A program made the position numbers and the translations under genes. Below, one piece after another: positions 34,401 through 41,911 of a stretch of DNA of 64,000 nt. This stretch comes from Haloglomus litoreum (GTDB lineage: Archaea; Halobacteriota; Halobacteria; Halobacteriales; Haloarculaceae). The notes beneath the pieces are model-generated. The model was given only the letters and a program-made list of their open reading frames with translations. It was not told where the DNA came from and made no database searches. Each line of letters starts with the position of its first letter. The stretch's first letter is position 1. The stretch spans positions 2,728,001 through 2,792,000 of the forward strand of contig NZ_CP119988.1 in NCBI RefSeq assembly GCF_029338515.1, written 5' to 3'.

Positions 34401-34873
34401 GCTTCGTTCCCGCCGACATGGGCCGGCCCGGCGAGTTGCCGGACGAGGAGTACCCGCTCACGCTCACCACGGGCCGCGTGATGTACCACTTCCACACCGG
34501 CACGCTCACCCGGCGCGTGGAGGGCATCATGCGCCACGTGGGCGAGTCGTTCGTCGAGATCAACCCCACCACCGCGGAGACGCTCGGTATCGAGGACGGC
34601 GACGCCGTCCGCGTCGCCTCCCGCCGCGGCGACATCACCGTCCGCGCGCAGGTGACCGACCGCGTCGGCGAGGGTGTCGTCTTCGTCCCGATGCACTTCG
34701 CCGAAGGGGCGGCCAACGTCCTCACCGACGAGACGTACGACCCCACGAGTGGGATTCCGGAGTACAAGGTCGCGAGCGTCCGCGTCGAGCCGACCGAGGG
34801 CGCCACGAGCGTCGACGACCTCGCCCCCGACCGGCCGGAGGGTGCGACCGACGAGGCGACCGGCGACGACTGA
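31487..34873 (+). CDS. fdhF: Formate dehydrogenase catalytic subunit with NuoG-like Fe-S domain
   Basis: A 1128-residue molybdopterin oxidoreductase starting at GTG. Cofactor sites in order: 2Fe-2S C102, C120, C123, C135; H167 with C171, C174 and C180 (4Fe-4S); two ferredoxin-type clusters C222/C225/C228/C232 and C282/C285/C288/C292; then the catalytic-domain 4Fe-4S C421, C424, C428, C458. The metal ligand is C558 in DNCARLCHSSTV, so this is the Cys, not Sec, version. Two inserts are unusual: 244-267 between ferredoxin motifs and a basic Ala-rich linker at about 330-410. It oxidises formate to CO2 in the cytosol, since no Tat signal is present. Confidence 0.94.
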   Translation: MSADGQPDDGEAADGERAPDGPDEGFPRVPDLTDPRPSTPLTEDFRTGTANDPPRYSARGADPDDGMVTVTVDGEAVAVPEGATLLDAVEAADAGDEVPALCHYDRDTEAAEEIGPRTTCRTCVVETDEGLVPSCSHPAEDGATIGTDTPDAAEARSVNLDLVLSNHNLRCTTCGKNGRCELQDAAIEADVEHPRYGVMDDRGEYEPIDDTSGVIQIDRNKCILCNRCVEACNDVQVEGVLRVEGGGAERPQASGEAASKDEDGEPRIGFMSQAETMADSTCVSCGHCATVCPTGSLVESDYTDATTLPIPGFTQKNSVGEVLEAEPVATADRPDAGGGMGGDGAAAAIDEDLSGVARFMAKAKRKARQAARSAGERAFLEGEHAAEAVAARTLSEGRLFDIASGVARWRSRDIETTETTCGYCAVGCRFEVHSKDDDIKAVRPTDPDHAPANDFSTCVKGKFGYEFVGSDDRLTSPLVRDEEAGPDTPGPDGFRAVSWETAIERVADGLRDIKREHGPEALSAFASSKCTNEEDYLLQKFARAVLKTPNVDNCARLCHSSTVAALLQTVGYGAMSNSIDDVANTDCYLITGSNTTESHPVLATRIKRNVRDGATLHVYDPRRTGIAEHADQYTRTRPGYDIAWLNGLTRYVIENDLYDDVFVDEHVRNFEALREKVDPFTPAEVERLAGVPPEELAETATAIAAADTCVFGWAMGLTQHGHGTRNVLAVANLALVTGHVGKRNAGLSPFRGHNNVQGGGGDMGTLPNKLPGYRDPTDPEVADEFERVWGTRPPEAVGLKVTETFSAIHEGDVKGLYVMGENPALSEPDIQHAEEGLSELDFLVVQDVFLTETAEHADVVLPAASFAEKDGTFTNTERRVQLVGEAVSPPGDAKPDWQILQVLARELGHGWEYESTAEIMDEIAEVAPIYGGISHDRLDAEGGLQWPCTGETDPGTRFLYEDGFNFEDGKARFVPADMGRPGELPDEEYPLTLTTGRVMYHFHTGTLTRRVEGIMRHVGESFVEINPTTAETLGIEDGDAVRVASRRGDITVRAQVTDRVGEGVVFVPMHFAEGAANVLTDETYDPTSGIPEYKVASVRVEPTEGATSVDDLAPDRPEGATDEATGDD

Positions 34874-34940
34874 CGCCGGGTCGTGGGGGAGACTCCCACG
34901 CCCGAGGAAGGTTCTTGCCGCGCGGCCGACCGTCCCCGAC

Positions 34941-35693
34941 ATGGACGATACGGACACATTCGAGGCGGCGGTCTACGATGCCTGGGTCGATGCCAGCGAC
35001 CTGCCCTGGGCCGAGGACGTGGCGTTCTACCGGCGGCTCGCCCGGGAGGCCGACGGCCCTGCGCTGGAGGTCGGTGTCGGCACCGGCCGCGTCTACCTCG
35101 ACCTCCGGCGCGATGGCATCGACGTTGACGGTATCGACCTCTCGGCGGGGCGGCTCGCGCGACTCCGCGAGACGGCAGACGACGAGGGGCTCGACGTCTC
35201 GGTCCGGCAGGCCGACGTGACCACGTTCGACCCGGACCGCGAGTACGGGCTGGTCTACTGCCCGGCGCGGGTGTTCAACCTCGTCACCTCGCTGGCCGAC
35301 CAGCGTGCCGCGCTCCGGACCATCCACGGCGCGCTCGCCCCCGGCGGCCGGTTCGCGCTCAACACGTTCGCCCCCGACCCCGACTACGTCGCCGAGAACT
35401 ACGGCGAGGCCAGGCAGGTACCCGTCGAGGTCGACGGCACCACCTACACCGTCCGCGACGTGATGGAGCTGACCGACGCCATCGACCGCGTGGGGACGCA
35501 GTCCCGCGAGGTGTCCGACGACGGCGGGGAGGTGGTCCTGGAGACCGAGACCGAGATCGCGCTCGTCACGAAGCGCGAGTTCGAGCTCCTGTTCGCGGAT
35601 GCCGGCTTCTCGGACTGGACGTTCTACGGTGGCTTCGATGGCGACCCGCTGGCGTCGACCGCACAGGAACTCGTCGCGGTCGCCGAGCGGTAG
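34941..35693 (+). CDS. Class I SAM-dependent methyltransferase
   Basis: A 250-residue methyltransferase. The SAM-binding motif I is ALEVGVGTGRVYLDL and the acidic motif II is VDGIDLSAGRLARLRE; the post-I motif is YGLVYCPARVFNLV and the substrate part ends FYGGFDGDPL. The substrate is unknown. It follows the FDH gene by 67 bases on the same strand and could be in the same transcript, though no link with formate is known. Confidence 0.88.
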   Translation: MDDTDTFEAAVYDAWVDASDLPWAEDVAFYRRLAREADGPALEVGVGTGRVYLDLRRDGIDVDGIDLSAGRLARLRETADDEGLDVSVRQADVTTFDPDREYGLVYCPARVFNLVTSLADQRAALRTIHGALAPGGRFALNTFAPDPDYVAENYGEARQVPVEVDGTTYTVRDVMELTDAIDRVGTQSREVSDDGGEVVLETETEIALVTKREFELLFADAGFSDWTFYGGFDGDPLASTAQELVAVAER

Positions 35694-35702
35694 CGCACCG
35701 GG

Positions 35703-37220
35703 TCAGGCCATCTCCGGGGAGGAGAACCGTGCGGCGACCCGGTGGGCGATGAACCCGACGAGCGTGGCGCCGGTCCCCCAGACGACGACCAGCACGAGCG
35801 TCTCGACGCTGTCGGGCACCTCCCGCCCGGCGACGTGACCCACCGCGAACAGCCACGGTGTGACGAGCACGGACAGGACCAGCCACCGCCGGCGTGGGTC
35901 CGGCCCGTCGAGATGTTCCAGCCGCCCCAGGCCGATGGTCCCGGCGAGCGGGAGGGCGCCCCCGACGAGGAACAGCAGCGGGGGAAGGGGGCTGTCACCG
36001 GCGAGTACGCTCGCAGCCACCGTGAGGACCGCCGCACCGGCCGCGACGGTCACGCCCGGGACCAGCCACGGCTCGACCCCCGCCCGGAGGTCCGGGAGCC
36101 AGCCGCCCGCGGCGTCGCTCCCGGCATCCGCCCCATCGCCCTGGTCGTCCTCGGCGCCGCCATCATCCCGTCCGGCTCGCCAGAGCAGGTAGCTCGCGAC
36201 GACGACCACCAGCCCGACGGCGACGAGGCCGAGCGGCCCGAGGACGATGGCGAGCGGGCCCAGCGTCAGTAACAGCGCGAGCAACAGGCCGCCCACGGCG
36301 TACCGGGTTCCGCCCCGCTTCCCGGCACGGAGTCCACCCAGCAGCAGGCCGAACTGTATCGTCGGGAGCAGCGCGACCCAGAACGAGTCCGGGACGACCC
36401 AGCCCAGCGTGTCGGCCGTGAGCGTGGCGTGCGCGGCGAGGGTTCCGCTCGCCCCGTCCGGCGCGAACACGAGTGTCGAGTCGGCCGGGAGCGAGCGCAG
36501 CACGACCGCGTCGCCGCGGACGGTGGCGCCCTCGGGCGCGACGACCGGGCGCGTGCCCGGCGGTGCGTGGACGACGAGCCGGTCGATCCCGAGCTGGTAG
36601 GGATGGCCGGCGTTCTCCGGGTGCGGGTTGCGCCCGTCCCGGACGTCGAACCGGTCGACCTGCACCGCACCGCCGATCCCCTCACGGACCAGCGGCGGTG
36701 TCTCCGCCGGCTCCAGTCCGGGGATGCCGGCGACGCGGAACGACACGACGAGCGCGTCGGCCTCCGTTCCCACCGAGAGGTCACGTGCCTCGAAGGCCGG
36801 CACGGGGTAGACCGGGCGACCGTCCGTTCCCTCGTAGCGCGGCGTCGGCGTCGTCGCACGGCCGCCGGGACCCGACCTGTCGCCGGCCCGGACGGCCAGG
36901 ACCGTCTCTTGGACGGCCTCGCGGCGCGAGGCGTTCCGCTGGAGCTCCTCGGCCGTCTCCAGCCCGACCCGCGTCCGCGCGACGACCCGCGGGGCCCCGC
37001 CGGTCTCGGGCGCCAGGTGGAGGTGTGCGACGCTCTCGCCGGTCGATGCGTTCGGTGGCAGCGCCCGGGCCGCGCCGTCGTCGCTGCAGCCGTAGCAGAC
37101 CGACGGGGCGGGCTCGGCGCCGCCACAGCCCGCCAGCACCGCGAGGAGGGCGAGGGCACCGAGGCCGAGGAGCCGCCGCCGGGGTACCCTGCCCCCACCG
37201 TCGTCGCCGTTCGGGGACAT
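35703..37220 (-). CDS. Lipoprotein fused to a multi-span membrane domain
   Basis: A 505-residue protein. The N-terminus PRRRLLGLGALALLAVLAGC is a lipobox signal with basic residues. The extracellular part (about residues 40-270) has beta-rich segments and a FDVRDGRNPHPENAGHPYQL loop. The C-terminal 230 residues contain about eight hydrophobic helices (first FWVALLPTIQFGLLLGGLRA), interrupted by an acidic loop DDGGAEDDQGDGADAGSD. The family is not one I recognise. It is divergent from mobA by 84 bases. Confidence 0.75.
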   Translation of the reverse strand: MSPNGDDGGGRVPRRRLLGLGALALLAVLAGCGGAEPAPSVCYGCSDDGAARALPPNASTGESVAHLHLAPETGGAPRVVARTRVGLETAEELQRNASRREAVQETVLAVRAGDRSGPGGRATTPTPRYEGTDGRPVYPVPAFEARDLSVGTEADALVVSFRVAGIPGLEPAETPPLVREGIGGAVQVDRFDVRDGRNPHPENAGHPYQLGIDRLVVHAPPGTRPVVAPEGATVRGDAVVLRSLPADSTLVFAPDGASGTLAAHATLTADTLGWVVPDSFWVALLPTIQFGLLLGGLRAGKRGGTRYAVGGLLLALLLTLGPLAIVLGPLGLVAVGLVVVVASYLLWRAGRDDGGAEDDQGDGADAGSDAAGGWLPDLRAGVEPWLVPGVTVAAGAAVLTVAASVLAGDSPLPPLLFLVGGALPLAGTIGLGRLEHLDGPDPRRRWLVLSVLVTPWLFAVGHVAGREVPDSVETLVLVVVWGTGATLVGFIAHRVAARFSSPEMA

Positions 37221-37304
37221 ACCGGGGAGCTACGGAGCCTCCGGCAAGTGTCTTGTCCGTCTCTGGCCGCCGTGGTTTTGCCGACGACGGCCGTAGCGAC
37301 CGGC

Positions 37305-37931
37305 GTGACATCCGACGACCGGACGGCGGTGGTCCTGGCCGGCGGCCGCTCGACGCGGTTCGATGGGGGCGACAAGCTCCTGGCGGACCTCGCGGGCGAG
37401 CCGCTGCTCCGCCGGACGGTGGAGCGGCTCGCACCCACCGCCGGGGCGGTGATCGTGAACTGTCGGGTCGACCAGCGCGACGGGTTCGCGGACGCGCTCG
37501 CGGGAGTGGACCCGGAGGTGACGTTCGCAGTCGACCCCGACCCGGACGCGGGGCCGATGGCCGGCATCCGGACCGGGCTCCGGGCGACCGACGACGCGTT
37601 CGCCCTCGTGGTCGCGGGCGATATGCCGTTCGTCGCGCCGGGACTGGTCGAGCACCTGTTCGATGCGGCGACGGGCCACGACGCCGCCGTCCCCCGCATC
37701 GACGAGTGGTTCCAGACGACCCAGGCCGTCTACCGCGCCGAGGCAATGGCCGACGCCTGCGACCGGGCGCTCGAACGCGGCGACGCGAAGATCCTCGCAC
37801 CGCTGGAGGAACTGGACTGGACCGTCGTCGAGGAGGCGACGCTCCGCGCGAACGGCTGGCTCGACTCCTTCGAGAACGTCAACACGCGCGAGGAGCTGGC
37901 CGCGGCCGCGGCACGGTTCCGGGGGGCGTGA
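37305..37931 (+). CDS. mobA: Molybdenum cofactor guanylyltransferase (MobA-like)
   Basis: A 208-residue nucleotidyltransferase of the MobA/MocA group starting at GTG. It has AVVLAGGRSTRFDGGDKLL (GTP loop; canonical LAGGxSxRMGxDK), the middle AFVLVVAGDMPFVAPGL-type motif (ALVVAGDMPFVAPG, residues about 99-112) with the metal-binding Asp, and FENVNTREEL at the end. It joins GMP to molybdopterin, giving the guanine dinucleotide cofactor used by the DMSO-reductase family, including the formate dehydrogenase 2.4 kb upstream. MocA-type cytidylyl transfer is an alternative. Confidence 0.85.
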   Translation: MTSDDRTAVVLAGGRSTRFDGGDKLLADLAGEPLLRRTVERLAPTAGAVIVNCRVDQRDGFADALAGVDPEVTFAVDPDPDAGPMAGIRTGLRATDDAFALVVAGDMPFVAPGLVEHLFDAATGHDAAVPRIDEWFQTTQAVYRAEAMADACDRALERGDAKILAPLEELDWTVVEEATLRANGWLDSFENVNTREELAAAAARFRGA

Positions 37932-37944
37932 GCGGGCCCCGGGG

Positions 37945-38124
37945 TCAGCCCTCCGACTCGACGCGGACGACCGTCTCGGCGCCGCACTCGGGACACGCGT
38001 CGTGGTCGGTGTGGAACCGCTCCTCGCAGGTCCGACACCGGTAGTCGGCCTGCCCCTCGGCGACGTCCTTCGCCGTCCGCGAGAACTCCTCGACCTGCCG
38101 ACCGAGCTTGTTGAAGAAGCCCAT
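37945..38124 (-). CDS. Small zinc-ribbon protein (59 aa)
   Basis: A 59-residue protein starting MGFFNKLGRQVEEFSRTAKD. An amphipathic helix is followed by a zinc ribbon YRCRTCEERF ... ACPECGAE and a short acidic end (VRVESEG). The ATG is at 38122-38124 and the stop is at 37945-37947. It resembles rubrerythrin-like mini zinc ribbons, which are common in haloarchaea; function is unknown. It is convergent with mobA, separated by 13 bases. Confidence 0.85.
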   Translation of the reverse strand: MGFFNKLGRQVEEFSRTAKDVAEGQADYRCRTCEERFHTDHDACPECGAETVVRVESEG

Positions 38125-38193
38125 CTGTTGTCACCACGGATGGGGAGGAGCCCGATAAGCGTTCTCGCCGAGCCTCCGGCCCATGCCCCCAGA

Positions 38194-38943
38194 CTACTCG
38201 AACGTCGCGACGAGCCGACCCTCCGCCATCCGCGCTGTGACGACCCGGGCCACGCGGTCGGTGCGTGCGAGGACGCCGCCGGCGATCTCCTCAGCGGTCG
38301 CCCGCAGCGCGTCGTCGTCGACCATGTTCACGAGCGCGACGACCGTCGCCTCGCCCGGGACGTTCCGCAGGCCGCCGTCGGCGCTCGCGAGGACCGTGGC
38401 CACGTCGTCGGCCGTCAGCTCGGCGCCGACCTCCCGCCCCGTCACGGCCGCCACCCGTTCCGGTCGGTGGACGTGCGCCTCGTCCAGCGGCTCGCCGACC
38501 ACGCGGGCGCTCGCGACGGGAATCACGGTGTCCGCCGTGGCCGGGACCACGGGCTCGTGGTCGGCCGGGGCCTTCAGCCAGCGGCCGCGCGCGCCGTCGG
38601 CCTTGACGAGCGTCGCGTCGACATCACGCTCGGCCGCGGCGCGCGCGAGTTCGGCGACCGTCCCGGCGTCGTACCCCTCGTAGCGAACGTCGTCGGCCCA
38701 CCCGGGGACGAGACCGAGCGGCCAGTCCACGGGGTCGTACGGAGCGGTCGCGCGGAGCGCCGCGATGGGGTCGTCGCTCTCGATCAGCCGGCTCACGTGC
38801 TCCGGGAACGCGGGGATGCGCGTCGTCGCGGTGAGGACCGCCCGGTCCAGCCGGTCGGCCAGCGTGTAGAGGCTGGTCTTCTTGCCGCCCGCGCCGACGA
38901 CGCAGACGAGTCCGTCGACGGCCAGCGCCTCGACGAGGTCCAT
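38194..38943 (-). CDS. yqeC: YqeC-family molybdenum hydroxylase accessory protein
   Basis: A 249-residue P-loop-like protein of the YqeC group. It starts with a short VCVVGAGGKKTSLYTLADRL, resembling Gly-rich loop and Lys for phosphate binding, then VLTATTRIPAFPEH, and VKADGARGRWLKAPADHEPV, the family signature. In bacteria YqeC is linked to selenium-dependent molybdenum hydroxylases or to molybdenum cofactor assembly; here no hydroxylase or selenium gene is visible. It is 70 bases from the zinc ribbon and near mobA. Confidence 0.82.
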   Translation of the reverse strand: MDLVEALAVDGLVCVVGAGGKKTSLYTLADRLDRAVLTATTRIPAFPEHVSRLIESDDPIAALRATAPYDPVDWPLGLVPGWADDVRYEGYDAGTVAELARAAAERDVDATLVKADGARGRWLKAPADHEPVVPATADTVIPVASARVVGEPLDEAHVHRPERVAAVTGREVGAELTADDVATVLASADGGLRNVPGEATVVALVNMVDDDALRATAEEIAGGVLARTDRVARVVTARMAEGRLVATFE

Positions 38944-39013
38944 GCGTCGACTCGGACGGGTGGCGACAAAGGCGTGCCGTCCGTCGGCCCACGAGGACCG
39001 TGCCGGCCCCCAG

Positions 39014-39310
39014 TCAGGCGCGCTCGACCACGAGCGTCGTCGTGGTATCGAGGCGGTTCCCGCCCTCGACCGCCGCGACGCGGAACGTCACGTCCCGCGG
39101 GGAGCCACAGCCACAGGAGACGAACTCCTCGACGGTCTCGCCCTCGGTCACGGTGTCGTGGCGCCGCCGGAACGACGCGAGGAACGTCTCGTCGGTCACG
39201 CCCTCGTACACCCAGTCACGCACGTCCTCGGGGAACGCCTCGGGGTCGTAGGTGAGGCGGACACGCGTTGCGGGGCCCGTCGCCTCGGTCGTGTCGGTCG
39301 ACTCGCTCAT
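39014..39310 (-). CDS. Hypothetical small protein with a CxC motif
   Basis: A 98-residue protein with a helical N-terminal half (DPEAFPEDVRDWVYEGVTDE) and a beta-rich second half with VSCGCGSPRDVTFRV. The two cysteines could bind a metal. No family known to me. It is divergent from the haloalkane dehalogenase gene by 121 bases, with a possible shared promoter region (AT-rich tcgttaacct at 39370-39379). Confidence 0.65.
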   Translation of the reverse strand: MSESTDTTEATGPATRVRLTYDPEAFPEDVRDWVYEGVTDETFLASFRRRHDTVTEGETVEEFVSCGCGSPRDVTFRVAAVEGGNRLDTTTTLVVERA

Positions 39311-39431
39311 ACTCGTGTGTACGACCGGACGCGTAGTGTGCGTGACGCGGTCGTGCGCGCGAGTCGAACATCGTTAACCTGTGGTCGCCCCGAACCGAAC
39401 ACCTTTGTCGGTGGCGGGCACGGGCCGGCAC

Positions 39432-40352
39432 ATGGCATCCGAACCGGTCAGCACACCCGAGGAAGCGTTCGCCGACGTCCCGGACTTCGACTACGAGCCG
39501 CGCTACGTCACCATCGAGGGCGCGCCCGGCCAGCCCGAGATGGCGTACGTCGACACCGACCCCGAGGGCGAGGCGGAGGAGACGTTCCTCTGCCTGCACG
39601 GCGAGCCGACGTGGGGCTTCCTCTACCGGAAGATGATCCCCACGCTCGCCGAACGCGGGCGCGTCGTCGTCCCGGACGCGCTGGGCTTCGGTCGCTCGGA
39701 CAAGTACACCGAGCGCGAGGACTACGACTACCGGCTCCACTACGACGCGACCGAGGAATTCATCGAGACACTCGACCTGACCGACGTGACGCTGGTGTGC
39801 CAGGACTGGGGCGGCCTCATCGGGCTCCCGGTGGCCATGAACAACCCCGAGCGCTTCGCCCGCATCGTCCCGATGAACACGGACTGCCCGACCGGGACCG
39901 CGGAGATGGCCGACGAGTGGTACGACTTCCGGGACTTCGTCGAGCGCGTCGAGGAACTCCCCATCGGGATGCTCATCCAGAACGCGACGGCGACCGAACT
40001 CAGTGACGAGGAACTCGCGGCCTACGAGGCCCCCTACCCCGAGGAGGAGCTGAAGGCCGGCGCGCGCGAGTGGCCCGACATGGTGCCCCGCGCCGACGGT
40101 GGCGACGGCGGCGACATCACCAGCGACGCTCGCGAGAAACTCGGCGAGTGGGAGAAACCCGCGTTCGTCCTCTTCGCCGATTCGGACCCCATCACGCGCG
40201 GCGCCCGTGACCCGCTCCGGGAGCTGATCCCGACCGCCGACGAGCAGCCCGATACGTGGATCGAGGGCGCGATGCACTTCCTCCAGGAGGACGCCGGCGA
40301 GGAGATCGCCGACGAGATCGTCGCCTTCGTCGACCGGACGTCGGGGGCCTGA
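39432..40352 (+). CDS. Haloalkane dehalogenase-like alpha/beta hydrolase
   Basis: A 306-residue hydrolase. The nucleophile is D125 in LVCQDWGGLIG with W126 beside it, as in haloalkane dehalogenases (Asp-Trp), and the oxyanion region is LCLHGEPTWGFLYRKM. The acid is likely D252 (FADSDPIT) and the base is H282 (AMHFLQED). In the family, hydrolysis of a carbon-halogen bond goes through an Asp ester; related epoxide hydrolases and fluoroacetate dehalogenases share part of this. Whether halogenated substrates are used is unknown. The length fits the family. Confidence 0.85.
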   Translation: MASEPVSTPEEAFADVPDFDYEPRYVTIEGAPGQPEMAYVDTDPEGEAEETFLCLHGEPTWGFLYRKMIPTLAERGRVVVPDALGFGRSDKYTEREDYDYRLHYDATEEFIETLDLTDVTLVCQDWGGLIGLPVAMNNPERFARIVPMNTDCPTGTAEMADEWYDFRDFVERVEELPIGMLIQNATATELSDEELAAYEAPYPEEELKAGAREWPDMVPRADGGDGGDITSDAREKLGEWEKPAFVLFADSDPITRGARDPLRELIPTADEQPDTWIEGAMHFLQEDAGEEIADEIVAFVDRTSGA

Positions 40353-40373
40353 CGGGGCCCGCCGGGCGGGGCG

Positions 40374-41318
40374 TTACGGGTCCCGTTCGGCCGCCAGCAC
40401 CTCCAGTCGCTCGTCCAGCCGCAGCGAGAGGCGGTCGTCGCCGATCTCGGCGACGAGGCGGACCCGGAGCGGGTCCTCGGACTCGACCGTGGCCGGCTGG
40501 TCGAGCAGCCACGGCACCTCCCAGAACGGGTCGGTCCGGAGGTCGATGCCGTGGTCCGCGTGGAACGCGACCACCGCCGGATGGTCGAGGACGACGGCGC
40601 CGAGCGCGCCGGTGACCGTTCCGCCACAGACCTCGCAGTCGAACCGGGCGCCGTACAGGCCGACCGTCTCCTGGAGTTCGCGGGTGAGCCCCGCTCTGAC
40701 ACGACCGGAGCACTGCGGGCAGAAGCCCCGCCGGGTCCGCTCGACCATGCTCTGCACCCAGTGGCTGAACGCCAGCGGGAGTTCCTCCTCGTCGAACCCC
40801 GCCAGCAGGGTCGGCGGCGCGCCGAACTGGGTGACCGTGACCCCGCACCCACCGCACGTGACCGACACCGTCTCGTCGGCGTGCTCCGCCCGGAGCGTTC
40901 CCCCGCAATCGGGACAGGTTCCGGCGTCGAACGGGTCGATCTCCGCCCGGGCGGAGTAGAGCCCGGAGTGGACGGCGCCGACGACCTGCTCCCCGGCGTA
41001 CGTGAGGACGTAGCCCTCCCCGGGGTCGTCACGGTCCTCACCGTCGTCGGCGCTCGCCTTGCGCACGAACCGCCCGGTCAGCTCCCCCAGGTGGTAGTTG
41101 AACCGGCCGCTGTCCCGGACGCCGACGGCCTCGCGGAGCGTCGAGAACGACTGCGGGCCGTCGGCCGCCCAGAGCGACCGGAGGATCGACAGCCGGGTCT
41201 CGTTGGCGACGGCGCCGAACGCGGCCGCCGAGCGGGTCGCATCGATCGTTCCGTCTCCCACGCCCCCTGCTGTGGGACGGCCGGCGGTGCCGTCCGTCGG
41301 GCTGTCGTCGGAGGTCAT
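40374..41318 (-). CDS. ArsR-like HTH regulator with zinc-ribbon domain
   Basis: A 314-residue regulator. A winged HTH at residues 30-110 (FGAVANETRLSILRSLW, recognition region GRFNYHLGELTGRFV) is followed by two Cys4 knuckle sets: CPDCGG...CGGCG (about 145-165) and CPQCSGR...CEVCGG (about 210-245). It looks like the haloarchaeal group of metal-dependent or ligand-sensing regulators. Targets are unknown. It is divergent to nothing obvious: the 285 bases in front (41319-41603) hold no gene and only one TATA-like site for the small gene at 41604. Confidence 0.85.
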   Translation of the reverse strand: MTSDDSPTDGTAGRPTAGGVGDGTIDATRSAAAFGAVANETRLSILRSLWAADGPQSFSTLREAVGVRDSGRFNYHLGELTGRFVRKASADDGEDRDDPGEGYVLTYAGEQVVGAVHSGLYSARAEIDPFDAGTCPDCGGTLRAEHADETVSVTCGGCGVTVTQFGAPPTLLAGFDEEELPLAFSHWVQSMVERTRRGFCPQCSGRVRAGLTRELQETVGLYGARFDCEVCGGTVTGALGAVVLDHPAVVAFHADHGIDLRTDPFWEVPWLLDQPATVESEDPLRVRLVAEIGDDRLSLRLDERLEVLAAERDP

Positions 41319-41603
41319 GCGGGCCTCCCGATTCCGACCCCGGCCCCCGTCGGGGGCAGCCGGGGCGGTCAGCGGCCGGCGGACCGACGGTCGAACTCGG
41401 GACGGTCGAAGGGGTGGCACACGCCCCGACGTTGTCGGTCCGGGGTGATAAGCATCGAGAGAAGACGATTTCTGTCGAATTTCGTAGACTATCCGCCCGG
41501 CCACCGGAGGTGGCTCTTCCACTGGCCGGACGGATACCACTCGCTGGCCCATCGGCGCCGCTGGGCACCGAACGCTTTTGCGTGACCTGTGTGAGGACGG
41601 TAC

Positions 41604-41900
41604 ATGGCAGACGACGGGCGCGACTTCGACACCCGGGTCGAGACGAACCGCTGGGAGTCGTTCACCCGGCTGACCTTCTCGTACTTCGCGGACCAGGACT
41701 ACCGCGTCGAGCGGACGTTCGACCAGAAGCTCGGCGAGCTGAAACTCGTCTTCACCGACGAGGACCGCGGCGAGCGGGCGGCCTTCGTCTACGAGGGGAG
41801 CCCGCCGGACATGGCCCGGGAGAGCCTCCAGACGATGCAGAAGCTGTTCGAGGGGTCGATGGACGCGGCGACGTTCTGGCGGCAGATGCTGGGGAACTGA
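41604..41900 (+). CDS. Hypothetical conserved-type small protein
   Basis: A 98-residue acidic protein. It has an aromatic-rich core (TRLTFSYFADQDYRVERTF, then KLGELKLVFTDEDRGERAAF) and a helical end (ESLQTMQKLFEGSMDAATFW). No motif is recognised. cttttgcgt about 29 bases before the ATG could be its TATA element. It is convergent with the ComB-like gene. Confidence 0.7.
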   Translation: MADDGRDFDTRVETNRWESFTRLTFSYFADQDYRVERTFDQKLGELKLVFTDEDRGERAAFVYEGSPPDMARESLQTMQKLFEGSMDAATFWRQMLGN

Positions 41901-41911
41901 GCCACCGCCGC

